DNA of 10,452 bases from an uncultured Eubacteriales bacterium (GTDB lineage: Bacteria; Bacillota; Clostridia; Oscillospirales; Oscillospiraceae). Position numbers and translations under genes: made by a program. The notes under the pieces are model-generated. The model was not told the DNA's origin. It saw only the letters and a program-made list of their open reading frames with translations, and did no database searches. Positions within the stretch are counted from its first letter, which is position 1, and each line of letters begins with the position of its first letter. Location: the NCBI GenBank assembly GCA_905202605.1, contig CAJKSU010000090.1:1-10452 (forward strand). Direction: 5' to 3'. Shown here in pieces: positions 1 to 5,845 of this stretch.

Positions 1-785
1 CATGCCCCTCTCATCCTTTCATATGAAATTATTTTTTACAAACATACTGCGGCGTCATTGCCAGATTATCTGTTCACAGGACGATCCTCCAGAATCAATA
101 TGGGTATTATTCCAATCCAATCTGCGGCATCTCCGCTTAAGTTTTCATGGGATTCGTGCCTTCCTTGTAGGATATCTGGACGACTGACGGATCAGTACAT
201 GGGGATTTACCTCCATTTTCATAACCCGGACGGCGATTGCCATGCGGGGACTTGTCATTTGTTTGTGAATTTGATGATACTGAATATTCAGTTGTGCATG
301 GGACCCTTGCCTCCATTGGTGGGTGGATCAGACGAATGATCAATCAGTACATCGGAGAGTACCTCCCAGTGCCGGAATATCTATTTTCAACCGGAAATCC
401 CGGATTACAAAAAGTATGCGGGGTTTCAATCGCATGAAAATAAATGGTGCAAGATTATACACATCAAACCTGCAAAACTTCCGACAGAGTCGCTCGCTGA
501 ACTGTCGTGCTGGACTACTTCATTGGAATCATTCCCTTCTTGTTTGTGTCTACAATATACAACATAAATGAAAAAATGTCAAGGGGTTTTGTGAGAAAAA
601 TGCAAAAAAATTTCCCGGCGGAAAGGAAGGAATTCTTGCAATGACGGTTAAGCACGAAGGATATTCATCTATTGCGCCGAGCACAAACGAATGTACATGC
701 AGGGCAAACATGACACTGCGCAAGTTGTACAAAAACCGCAGGAAAATACACAAAAAGGTTTGTTGCATGAAATGGAAATTGCATA
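1..785. other. Region without a convincing gene
   Basis: Apart from the degenerate repeat and a doubtful 65-residue ORF, I see no supported gene here. Open frames are short, overlap on both strands and lack ribosome sites, and base composition wanders between AT-rich and balanced stretches, unlike the clean coding pattern after position 1112. A 6-bp inverted repeat (CGACAG 482-487, CTGTCG 502-507) has no T-tract, so I do not call it a terminator. The AT-rich, A-tract stretch 560-620 may serve as upstream spacing. It could be the eroded remains of one or more genes. Confidence 0.5.
146..423. repeat. Degenerate direct repeat of about 150-bp period, possible gene remnant
   Basis: Two diverged copies of the same sequence lie in tandem: 146-249 and 297-423. 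A hand alignment of the best parts (146-214 against 297-366) gives about 48 identical positions out of 70 with one gap, including the shared blocks CATGGGA, GACGA, ATCAGTACAT and TACCTCC. After the CCTCC block the copies continue through ATTTTCA, a CCGGA-like stretch and ATGCGGGG (242-249 and 416-423), with an extra segment of about 16 bp in the second copy. A weaker third trace is at 60-79, resembling 372-394. Translated, the copies give similar peptides (HGIRAFLVGYLDD and HGTLASIGGWIRRM; TDQYMGIYL and INQYIGEYL), but in the first copy the match crosses a stop and a frame change. I infer a decayed coding sequence with an internal duplication. I do not recognise the family. Confidence 0.45.
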
Positions 786-838
786 TTGACAAATACCGTC
801 GATGCGGCTATGATAGAGCCAAGTTCAAAACACTGTAA
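641..838 (+). CDS. Doubtful small basic ORF (65 aa)
   Basis: An ATG at 641 is preceded by a purine-rich GGAAGG stretch about 10 bases upstream and opens a frame of 65 codons. The product would be very basic and Cys-containing, rich in Lys and Arg in its middle, with no domain I recognise. Against it being a gene: its 3' half runs straight through the strong promoter at 786-814 that drives the T-box operon, its codon choice does not resemble that of the neighbouring genes, and no promoter or terminator is visible for it. I list it only because the ribosome site is passable; most likely it is a chance frame. Confidence 0.15.
   Translation: MTVKHEGYSSIAPSTNECTCRANMTLRKLYKNRRKIHKKVCCMKWKLHIDKYRRCGYDRAKFKTL
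786..814 (+). promoter_or_regulatory. Sigma-A promoter of the T-box operon
   Basis: A perfect -35 TTGACA (786-791) and a near-perfect -10 TATGAT (809-814) are separated by exactly 17 bases. Transcription should start near 820-822, which places the whole T-box leader in the transcript. This is the strongest promoter by sequence in the window, as expected for a unit whose control is by attenuation and not by initiation. A TTGCAT direct repeat (763-768 and 779-784) sits just upstream; its meaning is unknown. Confidence 0.9.
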
Positions 839-1072
839 ATGTAATGATGAAGACAGTAGGATGCAGGCAAACTCCAAAGCGAGCCGGGGGCGGTGGAAGC
901 CCGGTGACAGTAGCGGCAATCTGAACATCACTTCTGAACAGCAGCCCAAATGTATTTAGTAGGCGTTGCCGGTACCCTGCCGTTATCTGGGGATGCATAT
1001 GTTGGTATGCAGTAACGGGTGGTATTACGAAGCGTTTGCGGCCTCGTCCCTTTACGGACGAGGCCGCTTTTT
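838..1072 (+). promoter_or_regulatory. T-box riboswitch, predicted isoleucine (ATC) specifier
   Basis: The leader shows the T-box parts in order. The lower Stem I helix is GAAG 849-852 with CTTC 931-934. The specifier loop has ACAGTA (853-858; the AGTA S-turn side) facing GAACATCA (923-930), closed above by GGAT 859-862 and ATCT 919-922. The AG-bulge and apical loop region, with the GCGAGCC and GGTGGAAGCCC blocks, is at about 879-903. The Stem II pseudoknot blocks AGTAGGCG and CCGTTATC follow at about 958-987. Stem III is TGCATA 994-999 with TATGCA 1006-1011. The antiterminator holds the T-box AACGGGTGG (1014-1022), and the terminator follows. In GAAC-ATC-A the specifier is ATC (927-929), isoleucine. 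The acceptor-binding bulge TGGT (1020-1023) pairs with a tRNA ending ACCA, matching the A73 discriminator of bacterial tRNA-Ile. Uncharged tRNA-Ile would favour the antiterminator and turn on the downstream operon. Confidence 0.9.
1038..1072 (+). terminator. T-box leader terminator
   Basis: A perfect 12-bp stem, GCGGCCTCGTCC (1038-1049) with GGACGAGGCCGC (1056-1067), a 6-base loop and then five T residues (1068-1072). It contains the CGTCCC block typical of T-box terminators. The antiterminator pairing (AACG 1014-1017 with CGTT 1033-1036, possibly extended by GCA 1009-1011 with TGC 1037-1039) overlaps only the first two bases of this stem, so exclusivity would depend on how far the antiterminator helix extends. 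Confidence 0.93.
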
Positions 1073-1111
1073 GTATACTCCAGCTGCATCAAAAAACAGG
1101 GAGGTATTTTT

Positions 1112-1693
1112 GTGAACAATCAGGATATGGTGGAGATCCGCTGGCATGGCCGGGGCGGGCAGGGCGCAAAAACCGCATGCCTTTTGCTGGCGGATGCGGC
1201 GTTTTCCTCCGGAAAATATGTACATGGCTTTCCGGAATACGGCCCGGAGCGCAGCGGTTCTCCCATTACAGCTTATAACCGGATCAGCACCCAGCGGTGC
1301 AATATTCACTCTAACATCTACGAGCCGGATTATGTGGTCGTGGTGGACGAGGGACTGATGGAATGTGTAGATGTAACCGCTGGCTTAAAGGAATCCGGCG
1401 CAATCATTATCAACACCAAGAAGTCCCCAGAGGAGATTCGGCCTCTGCTGGGCGGCTATGCCGGACGGGTTTGCACCATTGACGCAAACGGAATTTCTGA
1501 GGAGATTCTGGGCAAGGTATTCCCCAATACCCCCATGCTGGCAGCAACGGTAAAGGTCAGTGGTGTGGTGGATCCGGAGAAGTTCAAGACAGATATGGAG
1601 GAGTCTTTCCACCATAAGTTTGCCACCAAGCCTCAGGTGATTGCGGGCAATATGAAGGTTTTAAGCATTTCCATGGAGGAGGTACAGGGATGA
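1112..1693 (+). CDS. 2-oxoacid:ferredoxin oxidoreductase, gamma subunit (PorG/VorC-like)
   Basis: This 193-residue protein is the gamma subunit of a four-subunit 2-oxoacid:ferredoxin oxidoreductase, a cytoplasmic enzyme interconverting 2-oxoacid plus CoA and acyl-CoA plus CO2 with ferredoxin. The N-terminal glycine-rich motif GRGGQG (residues 13-18) and the block PEYGPERSGSP (about 41-50) are hallmarks of the family, and the length fits. I chose the GTG start at 1112 because AGGGAGG (1098-1104) lies 7 bases upstream; an in-frame upstream ATG at 1019 falls inside the T-box antiterminator and is not plausible. It is the first gene of the T-box-controlled operon and overlaps the next gene in an ATGA junction, implying translational coupling. 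The substrate cannot be read from this subunit; the leader suggests the isoleucine pathway. Confidence 0.93.
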   Translation: MNNQDMVEIRWHGRGGQGAKTACLLLADAAFSSGKYVHGFPEYGPERSGSPITAYNRISTQRCNIHSNIYEPDYVVVVDEGLMECVDVTAGLKESGAIIINTKKSPEEIRPLLGGYAGRVCTIDANGISEEILGKVFPNTPMLAATVKVSGVVDPEKFKTDMEESFHHKFATKPQVIAGNMKVLSISMEEVQG

Positions 1694-1992
1694 TTTACGC
1701 AAAGGATATTCATGAAAATTCCTCTTGGCAGCAGTTGACCCCCGGCGGGGAAATCTATGAGCCTGCTACATCGCTGGCGTTCAACACCGGCGACTGGCGC
1801 ACCCAGACCCCCGTATTTCTGGCGGATAAATGTAAGCAGTGCCTGCTGTGCGTTCCCTATTGTCCTGACAGCGCCATTCCGGTAAAGGACGGACGCCGGG
1901 GCGAGTTCGATTTGCAGCACTGTAAGGGCTGCGGTATCTGCATTACGGCATGTCCCTTTGATGCCATCAAATTTCAGGAGGAGGGAGAATAA
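1690..1992 (+). CDS. 2-oxoacid:ferredoxin oxidoreductase, delta subunit (2x[4Fe-4S] ferredoxin)
   Basis: This 100-residue protein is the electron-transfer subunit of the complex. Two classical cluster motifs are complete: CxxCxxCxxxCP at Cys48, 51, 54, 58 and again at Cys78, 81, 84, 88, each normally binding a [4Fe-4S] cluster in a crossed arrangement. The stretch GDWRTQTPV (34-42) before the first motif is typical of PorD-type subunits. It would carry electrons from the thiamine-bound intermediate via the beta subunit to external ferredoxin, or the reverse in reductive carboxylation. The start ATG (1690) overlaps the gamma stop, and GGAGGAGG (1675-1682) is well spaced. The stop codon shares its last base with the start of the alpha gene (TAATG). 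Confidence 0.95.
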   Translation: MIYAKDIHENSSWQQLTPGGEIYEPATSLAFNTGDWRTQTPVFLADKCKQCLLCVPYCPDSAIPVKDGRRGEFDLQHCKGCGICITACPFDAIKFQEEGE

Positions 1993-3170
1993 TGGCACAT
2001 CTTGACAGACTTTCCGGCAACGAAGCGGTTGCAGTTGCCATGCGGCAGATCGACCCCGATGTAATGGGCGCGTTCCCGATTACTCCCTCCACAGAGATTC
2101 CGCAGTATTTTGCTCAGTATGTTTCGGACGGCAAGGTACATACCGAGCTGGTGACCGTGGAATCCGAGCACAGCTCCATGTCGGTGTGCATTGGCGCAGC
2201 GGCAGCAGGAGGCCGTGCCATCAGCGCCACCTCCTCCTGCGGTCTGGCCTTGATGTATGAGCTGCTGTATGTGGCGGCGTCCAGCCGACTGCCCATCGTT
2301 CTGGCGGTTTCTACCCGTGCGCTGTCCGGTCCCATCAATATCAACAACGACCATTCCGACGCTATGGGCGCACGGGATGCGGGATGGATTCAGATCTATG
2401 CGGAGAACAATCAGGAGGTCTATGACAACTATGTGCAGGCCTTCCCCATTGCCGAGGCTGTGCGGCTGCCGGTGATGATCTGCATGGACGGCTTTATTAC
2501 CTCCCACGCGGTGGAGAATATCGAGCTGCTGGAGGACGGCGAGGTCAAGGGCTTTGTGGGCGAATATCAACCGGAACATTCCCTGCTCAAGGCCGGGGAG
2601 ACGATGGCAGTCGGCCCCTATGATGTGACCCACTACTATTTCGAGCATAAAAAGCAGGAAGCCGAGGCTATGAAAGCTGCCAAGCAGGCGATTCTGGAGC
2701 AGGGAATGCGCTACGGCGAACTGACCGGCAGAACCTACGGCTTCTTTGAGGAGTACTGCATGGAGGACGCCGAGGAGGCGCTGGTGCTGATCGGCTCCAC
2801 TGCGGGAACCGCAAAGGCCACAGTGGATCAGCTGCGGGCGGAGGGAAAGAAGGTCGGACTTGTAAAGCTCCGGGTGTTCCGTCCCTTTCCGGCGGAGGAG
2901 CTGGCGCAGGCGCTTTCCCATTGCAAGGCCGTGGCGGTGATGGATAAATCCGAGGGCTTTAGCGCCTGCGGCGGCCCGATTTTCGCGGAGACGCGCAGTG
3001 CGCTGTACGATCTGGAAAATCGACCCAAGCTCATCGATGTGGTCTATGGTTTAGGCGGCAGAGATGTTTCCACCGGGGATATTGCGGTGCTGTATCAGCG
3101 GCTGGAAAAGATCGCGGAAACCGGCGTGGTCGGAGAAGTATACACCCATATGGGCGTCAGGGGGGAATAA
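1992..3170 (+). CDS. 2-oxoacid:ferredoxin oxidoreductase, alpha subunit (PorA/VorB-like)
   Basis: This 392-residue protein has the pyrimidine-binding and transketolase C-terminal-like architecture of PorA-type subunits and the usual length. Visible signatures are PITPSTE (29-35), whose Thr lies in the substrate/thiamine pocket in the family, VESEHSS (56-62) with the Glu that activates the thiamine aminopyrimidine, and TRALSGP (108-114) followed by NINNDHSD. The C-terminal part contains the conserved VLIGSTAGTAK and KLRVFRPFP stretches. The subunit pairs with beta to build the active site. Sequence alone does not separate pyruvate, 2-oxobutyrate and branched-chain 2-oxoacid enzymes; the Ile T-box favours the latter two. 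The ATG at 1992 overlaps the delta stop and follows a GGAGGAGGGAG ribosome site. Confidence 0.95.
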   Translation: MAHLDRLSGNEAVAVAMRQIDPDVMGAFPITPSTEIPQYFAQYVSDGKVHTELVTVESEHSSMSVCIGAAAAGGRAISATSSCGLALMYELLYVAASSRLPIVLAVSTRALSGPININNDHSDAMGARDAGWIQIYAENNQEVYDNYVQAFPIAEAVRLPVMICMDGFITSHAVENIELLEDGEVKGFVGEYQPEHSLLKAGETMAVGPYDVTHYYFEHKKQEAEAMKAAKQAILEQGMRYGELTGRTYGFFEEYCMEDAEEALVLIGSTAGTAKATVDQLRAEGKKVGLVKLRVFRPFPAEELAQALSHCKAVAVMDKSEGFSACGGPIFAETRSALYDLENRPKLIDVVYGLGGRDVSTGDIAVLYQRLEKIAETGVVGEVYTHMGVRGE

Positions 3171-3173
3171 ATC

Positions 3174-4103
3174 ATGGCATATCAGTTTAAGAAAGAGCTT
3201 GAAAAGCCGGAACGCTTTGTAGGAGGTCACCGGCTGTGCGCCGGGTGTGGCGCGGGTATTACCTGCCGTGCCGTGATGCGAGCCTTGGAGCCAGAGGATC
3301 GCGCAGTGGTCACCAACGCCACCGGCTGTCTGGAGGTCTCCTCCTTTATGTATCCCTATACCTCCTGGACGGAGAGCTATGTGCATTCCGCCTTTGAGAA
3401 TGCCGCTGCCACCTGCTCCGGCGTGGAGGCCTGCTATAAGGCTCTGAAAAAGCAGGGAAAGGTACAGGAAAACTTTAAGTTCATCACCTTCGGCGGCGAT
3501 GGCGGCACCTATGACATTGGCTTCCAGTCCCTGTCCGGCGCGATGGAGCGGGGGCATGACATGGTGTACGTATGCTACGACAATGAGGCGTATATGAACA
3601 CCGGCATTCAGCGTTCGTCCTCTACCCCTCGCTTTGCGGACGCCACCACCGCGCCGGTGGGTACGGAGATTCAGGGCAAGCAGCAGGATAAAAAGGATCT
3701 GACCGCCATTATGGTGGCTCACGGCATCCCCTATGTGGCGCAGTCCACGTTTATCGGCAACTTCCGGGATCTCCATGAGAAGGCGAAAAAGGCGATCTAC
3801 ACCCACGGCCCCTGCTTTTTGAACGTGCTGTCTCCCTGCCCAAGAGGCTGGCAGTACGACACGGCGCTGCTGCCTACCATCTGTCAGCTGGCGGTGGATA
3901 CGTGCCTGTGGCCCATGTATGAGGTGGAAAACGGCGAATGGCGGCTGACCTATGAGCCAAAGAAAAAGAAGCCCATCGAGGACTATATGCGGCTTCAGGG
4001 ACGGTTCAAGCACTGCTTTAAGAAGGGCAATGAATGGATGCTGGAAAATGCGCAGGAGTATGTAGATCGAAAGTGGGAAGAGCTGCTGGCGAAATGCAAG
4101 TGA
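3174..4103 (+). CDS. 2-oxoacid:ferredoxin oxidoreductase, beta subunit (PorB/VorA-like)
   Basis: This 309-residue subunit binds thiamine diphosphate and one [4Fe-4S] cluster. The four cluster cysteines expected for the family are present: Cys22 and Cys25 in HRLCAGCG, Cys52 in NATGCLEV and Cys222 in SPCPRGW. The diphosphate/Mg motif runs from GGDGG (107-111) to the DNEAYMNTG block (136-144), the usual GDG...N arrangement. The C-terminal end is the normal tail for a separate beta chain, not a fused enzyme. It follows alpha by 3 bases with an AGGGGGG ribosome site (3159-3165). No clear intrinsic terminator follows the stop; the next gene is a toxin-antitoxin pair 92 bases on. The active complex would be (gamma-delta-alpha-beta)2 in the cytoplasm. 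Confidence 0.95.
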   Translation: MAYQFKKELEKPERFVGGHRLCAGCGAGITCRAVMRALEPEDRAVVTNATGCLEVSSFMYPYTSWTESYVHSAFENAAATCSGVEACYKALKKQGKVQENFKFITFGGDGGTYDIGFQSLSGAMERGHDMVYVCYDNEAYMNTGIQRSSSTPRFADATTAPVGTEIQGKQQDKKDLTAIMVAHGIPYVAQSTFIGNFRDLHEKAKKAIYTHGPCFLNVLSPCPRGWQYDTALLPTICQLAVDTCLWPMYEVENGEWRLTYEPKKKKPIEDYMRLQGRFKHCFKKGNEWMLENAQEYVDRKWEELLAKCK

Positions 4104-4132
4104 GGCAGAAACGCGTTTTCCTGATTTCTGTG

Positions 4133-4178
4133 TTGCAATATGGTATAGTTGTGGTATAATTGTGGTATAATCATACCA
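4133..4178 (+). promoter_or_regulatory. Promoter-operator of the toxin-antitoxin pair
   Basis: Three direct repeats of TGGTATA with an exact 11-bp period begin at 4141, 4152 and 4163, and an inverted half-site ATACCA at 4173-4178 makes the palindrome TGGTAT-AATC-ATACCA (4163-4178). Two TATAAT boxes (4155-4160 and 4166-4171) lie inside the repeats, each with a TGn extension. A -35 TTGCAA (4133-4138) is 16 bases from the first. An 11-bp period puts the sites on the same DNA face. I infer autorepression by antitoxin or the complex covering the -10 elements. Confidence 0.75.
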
Positions 4179-4195
4179 CAAGGAGCGTGAACATT

Positions 4196-4456
4196 ATGCC
4201 GAGAATTATTCCGATCAAAGATCTCAAAAATACTGCGGCCATTTCCCAGATGTGCAACGAGTCCAACGAACCTATTTACATCACCAAGAATGGCTATGGC
4301 GATATGGTGCTCATGAGCATGAAAGCCTATGAGGAAAAGCTGTGGCTGGCGGATGTCTACGCCAAGATGGCAGAGGCTGAACTGCAACAGCAAAATGGTG
4401 AGGAGATGGATGCGAGAGAAGTATTGAGTGCTCTGCGGGAAAAATACCATGTATAA
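4196..4456 (+). CDS. Antitoxin, Phd/YefM family
   Basis: This 86-residue protein has the N-terminal pattern of Phd/YefM antitoxins: a short beta strand (MPRIIPIKDLKNT), a helix with ISQMCNESNEPIYITKNG, and the GDMVLMSMKAYEE block that forms the DNA-binding dimer core. The charged C-terminal half (AEAELQQQ onward) would be the toxin-neutralising, protease-sensitive tail. The start at 4196 follows AAGGAG (4180-4185); a longer frame from 4160 would begin within the operator and is rejected. The gene precedes and overlaps the toxin, the usual order for the family. It should bind the TGGTATA repeats upstream. Confidence 0.88.
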   Translation: MPRIIPIKDLKNTAAISQMCNESNEPIYITKNGYGDMVLMSMKAYEEKLWLADVYAKMAEAELQQQNGEEMDAREVLSALREKYHV

Positions 4457-4757
4457 GCTGAAAATCATGCCCGCTGCCGCTGCTGACCAGCAAGAGGCCA
4501 TCGAGTATATTGCAAAGCAGCTGCAAAATTCCGTTGCGGCAATGAATTTGGCAGAAGAAATCGAAGAGTGTTATCAGACGCTGGAGGAAAATCCGTATTT
4601 GTATGCGCTTTGCATGGATTCTACGCTGGCTGCTTTGGGCTACCGCAAGGCAATCGTTAAGAGATATGTGTTGTTATACAAGATCGACGATGCTCAGAAA
4701 ATTGTCCGCATCATGCGGTTTCTCTACGGCCCCAGCAATTATGTAGAAAAGCTATAA
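4449..4757 (+). CDS. Toxin, RelE/ParE family
   Basis: This 102-residue protein has the fold signature of RelE/ParE toxins: an opening strand YKLKIMPAA, a helical stretch (DQQEAIEYIAKQL), the ALGYRKAIVKRYVLLYKI block with basic and aromatic residues, and a final strand IVRIMRFLYG. Family members act either as ribosome-dependent mRNA nucleases (RelE) or gyrase inhibitors (ParE); this sequence does not settle which. The start at 4449 overlaps the antitoxin stop by 8 bases, with GCGGGA 8 bases upstream, so translation is probably coupled. An in-frame ATG at 4428 is further inside the antitoxin and lacks a good ribosome site. Length and all conserved blocks suggest an intact gene. Confidence 0.87.
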   Translation: MYKLKIMPAAAADQQEAIEYIAKQLQNSVAAMNLAEEIEECYQTLEENPYLYALCMDSTLAALGYRKAIVKRYVLLYKIDDAQKIVRIMRFLYGPSNYVEKL

Positions 4758-4771
4758 CGATGATTCACAAT

Positions 4772-4801
4772 ACCGCCGGAGCGCACCTGCGTTCCGGCGG
4801 T
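4772..4801. terminator. Shared hairpin between convergent genes
   Basis: A 13-bp stem (4772-4784 with 4789-4801, including one G-T pair) closes on a 4-base loop 15 bases after the toxin stop and 16 bases beyond the stop of the convergent minus-strand gene. The T-tract is poor on both sides (ACTTATATT on plus, ATTGTG on minus), so it may act as a bidirectional terminator or mainly as a 3' end stabiliser. Confidence 0.7.
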
Positions 4802-4816
4802 ACTTATATTTGCAGA

Positions 4817-5269
4817 TCATACGATACGGAGACTTTGCACCAGCGCAGTCACCTCAGGACTGTCACAGTAAGCCGCAACGCCCCGGCCCCAATGGGTAGC
4901 CAGCTGAAACACCAGCGTATTAGGCGCCACGTTCTTATCATCTGCATCCGGTAAATCCACCCGCAGCTCCCAATAGCCCTGCTTGCCGCTGAGATAAGCG
5001 GCGGAGTGCCCGGAAAGGCCGTTCTGTCGGAAGAACGTAATGGGCCGGAGAACGCTGTAGCCACCCTCGGACAAAATACTGCGGAGTTCATCGCCGGAGG
5101 AGTGAACACTGCGATCCAGGCTGATGATGATTTGGTAGCTGCCGTCCGGAGCACGAAGCTCCAGGGTGCTGTTGACATGGGGCTCCTGAGCCTCCAGAAC
5201 GACAAAGCCGGTGGGGAGCTGGAATGATACTCCGGCGGCGGTGATGCGGGCGGATTCGATTTCAAACAT
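4817..5269 (-). CDS. Hypothetical protein (150 aa)
   Basis: I do not recognise this protein. It has no signal peptide, membrane segment or cysteine motif. The sequence alternates hydrophobic and polar residues in a way that suggests a mainly beta fold; GVSFQLPTGFVVLEA near the start and LELRAPDGSYQIIISLD resemble the opening of small PsbP/DcrB-like domains, but this is only an impression. Composition and codon use look like the neighbours, and the ATG at 5269 follows CGGAGGGACG on the coding strand, so it is very likely a real gene. It has its own promoter (5313-5341) divergent from the XRE regulator gene, which might control it. Confidence 0.75.
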   Translation of the reverse strand: MFEIESARITAAGVSFQLPTGFVVLEAQEPHVNSTLELRAPDGSYQIIISLDRSVHSSGDELRSILSEGGYSVLRPITFFRQNGLSGHSAAYLSGKQGYWELRVDLPDADDKNVAPNTLVFQLATHWGRGVAAYCDSPEVTALVQSLRIV

Positions 5270-5312
5270 ACAACGTCCCTCCGATTGCTGAATGTAAGAT
5301 ATTTGTAATTAC

Positions 5313-5341
5313 ATCATATCACAACTGTAGCTTGCAGACAA
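5313..5341 (-). promoter_or_regulatory. Promoter of the 150-aa hypothetical gene
   Basis: On the minus strand, -35 TTGTCT (5336-5341) and -10 TATGAT (5313-5318) are 17 bases apart. The start of transcription would be near 5306, giving a leader of about 37 bases before the ATG at 5269. Confidence 0.7.
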
Positions 5342-5360
5342 GTATAAAGTATAAAACATT

Positions 5361-5394
5361 CCACTTTGAAGGTAAAATAATTACAAGAAAGTGG
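5361..5394. promoter_or_regulatory. Inverted repeat before the XRE regulator, candidate operator
   Basis: CCACTTT (5361-5367) and AAAGTGG (5388-5394) form a perfect 7-bp inverted repeat with a 20-base AT-rich spacer, ending 7 bases before the GTG start. It is placed where an autoregulatory operator would be. I could not identify a convincing -35/-10 pair for the regulator; the tandem AGTATAAA stretch (5341-5355) may supply the -10. Confidence 0.4.
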
Positions 5395-5401
5395 TGATGT
5401 T

Positions 5402-5731
5402 GTGGACGTACTTGACCGTTTACGAGAATTATTGAGGGAGCGAAGCTGGACGGAGTACCGTTTGGCCAAAGAGTGCGGCCTCTCTGAATCAACGATACAC
5501 AACATCTATCGGAGAAACGCCCAGCCATCCATTTATACACTGGAAACCATTTGCCACGGCTTCGGTATTACCCTCTCCCAATTCTTTGCGGAGGGGGACA
5601 TGGTGGAAATGACGCCGGAGCTAAAGGCGCTGTTTGAGGGCTGGCGTCCACTGACGCCTCGGCAGAAGGAAGCTGTGCTTGCCGTGGTGCAGGCATTTTC
5701 CTCCGATGACCTGCGGGAAACAGATGAATAA
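5402..5731 (+). CDS. XRE-family helix-turn-helix regulator
   Basis: This 109-residue protein carries a Cro/CI-type helix-turn-helix at about residues 5-65: a first helix LRELLRERSWTEYRLAKEC, the recognition part LSESTIHNIYRR, and the QPSIYTLETICHGFGITLSQFF tail typical of the family. The remainder (ELKALFEGWRPLTPRQKEAVLAVVQAF) is a short helical region of the kind often used for dimerisation. There is no metalloprotease or sensor domain. The start is GTG at 5402, with only a weak GGTGAT ribosome site, so translation may be low; an alternative start a few codons away cannot be excluded. It lies divergent from the hypothetical gene and is followed by its own terminator. Target genes are unknown; self and the divergent neighbour are the natural candidates. 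Confidence 0.88.
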   Translation: MDVLDRLRELLRERSWTEYRLAKECGLSESTIHNIYRRNAQPSIYTLETICHGFGITLSQFFAEGDMVEMTPELKALFEGWRPLTPRQKEAVLAVVQAFSSDDLRETDE

Positions 5732-5737
5732 AAAGAT

Positions 5738-5773
5738 TCCCTCCGGATTGCAGCCGCAGTCCGGAGGGATTTT
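5738..5773 (+). terminator. Terminator of the XRE regulator
   Basis: A 14-bp stem (5738-5751 with 5756-5769, one T-G pair) with a 4-base AGCC loop, followed by TTTT (5770-5773). It starts 7 bases after the regulator stop. Confidence 0.88.
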
Positions 5774-5793
5774 CTGTGCTGGGATTGCCAAAC

Positions 5794-5827
5794 AAAAAAG
5801 TTCCGCAGTGGAAACCCACTGCGGAAC
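5794..5827 (-). terminator. Terminator of the BKACE gene
   Basis: Read on the minus strand, a perfect 12-bp stem GTTCCGCAGTGG / CCACTGCGGAAC (5816-5827 with 5800-5811) with a GTTT loop is followed by six T residues (5799-5794). It lies 18 bases beyond the BKACE stop and is a classic intrinsic terminator. Confidence 0.93.
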
Positions 5828-5845
5828 TGATGTATGAGAAGTAAA

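Noticed and set aside
421..440. GTTTCAATCGCATGAAA stretch resembling the end of some CRISPR repeats
   Set aside because: Only one copy is present, with no spacer-repeat periodicity and no cas genes nearby.
923..930. CAT (His) as the T-box specifier
   Set aside because: The usual register GAAC-NNN-A puts ATC in the specifier, and the TGGT bulge calls for discriminator A, whereas bacterial tRNA-His has C at position 73.
1019..1111. Upstream in-frame start for the gamma subunit at 1019
   Set aside because: It would place coding sequence across the antiterminator and terminator, with no ribosome site; GTG at 1112 has AGGGAGG 7 bases upstream.
1974..2921. 315-codon open frame on the minus strand opposite the alpha subunit
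   Set aside because: Antisense shadow with His/Gly/Leu-rich composition; the alpha subunit gene is clearly real.
3051..4181. 376-codon open frame on the minus strand opposite the alpha/beta subunit genes
   Set aside because: The plus strand carries intact beta subunit motifs in this stretch; the minus frame has no ribosome site and crosses the toxin-antitoxin operator.
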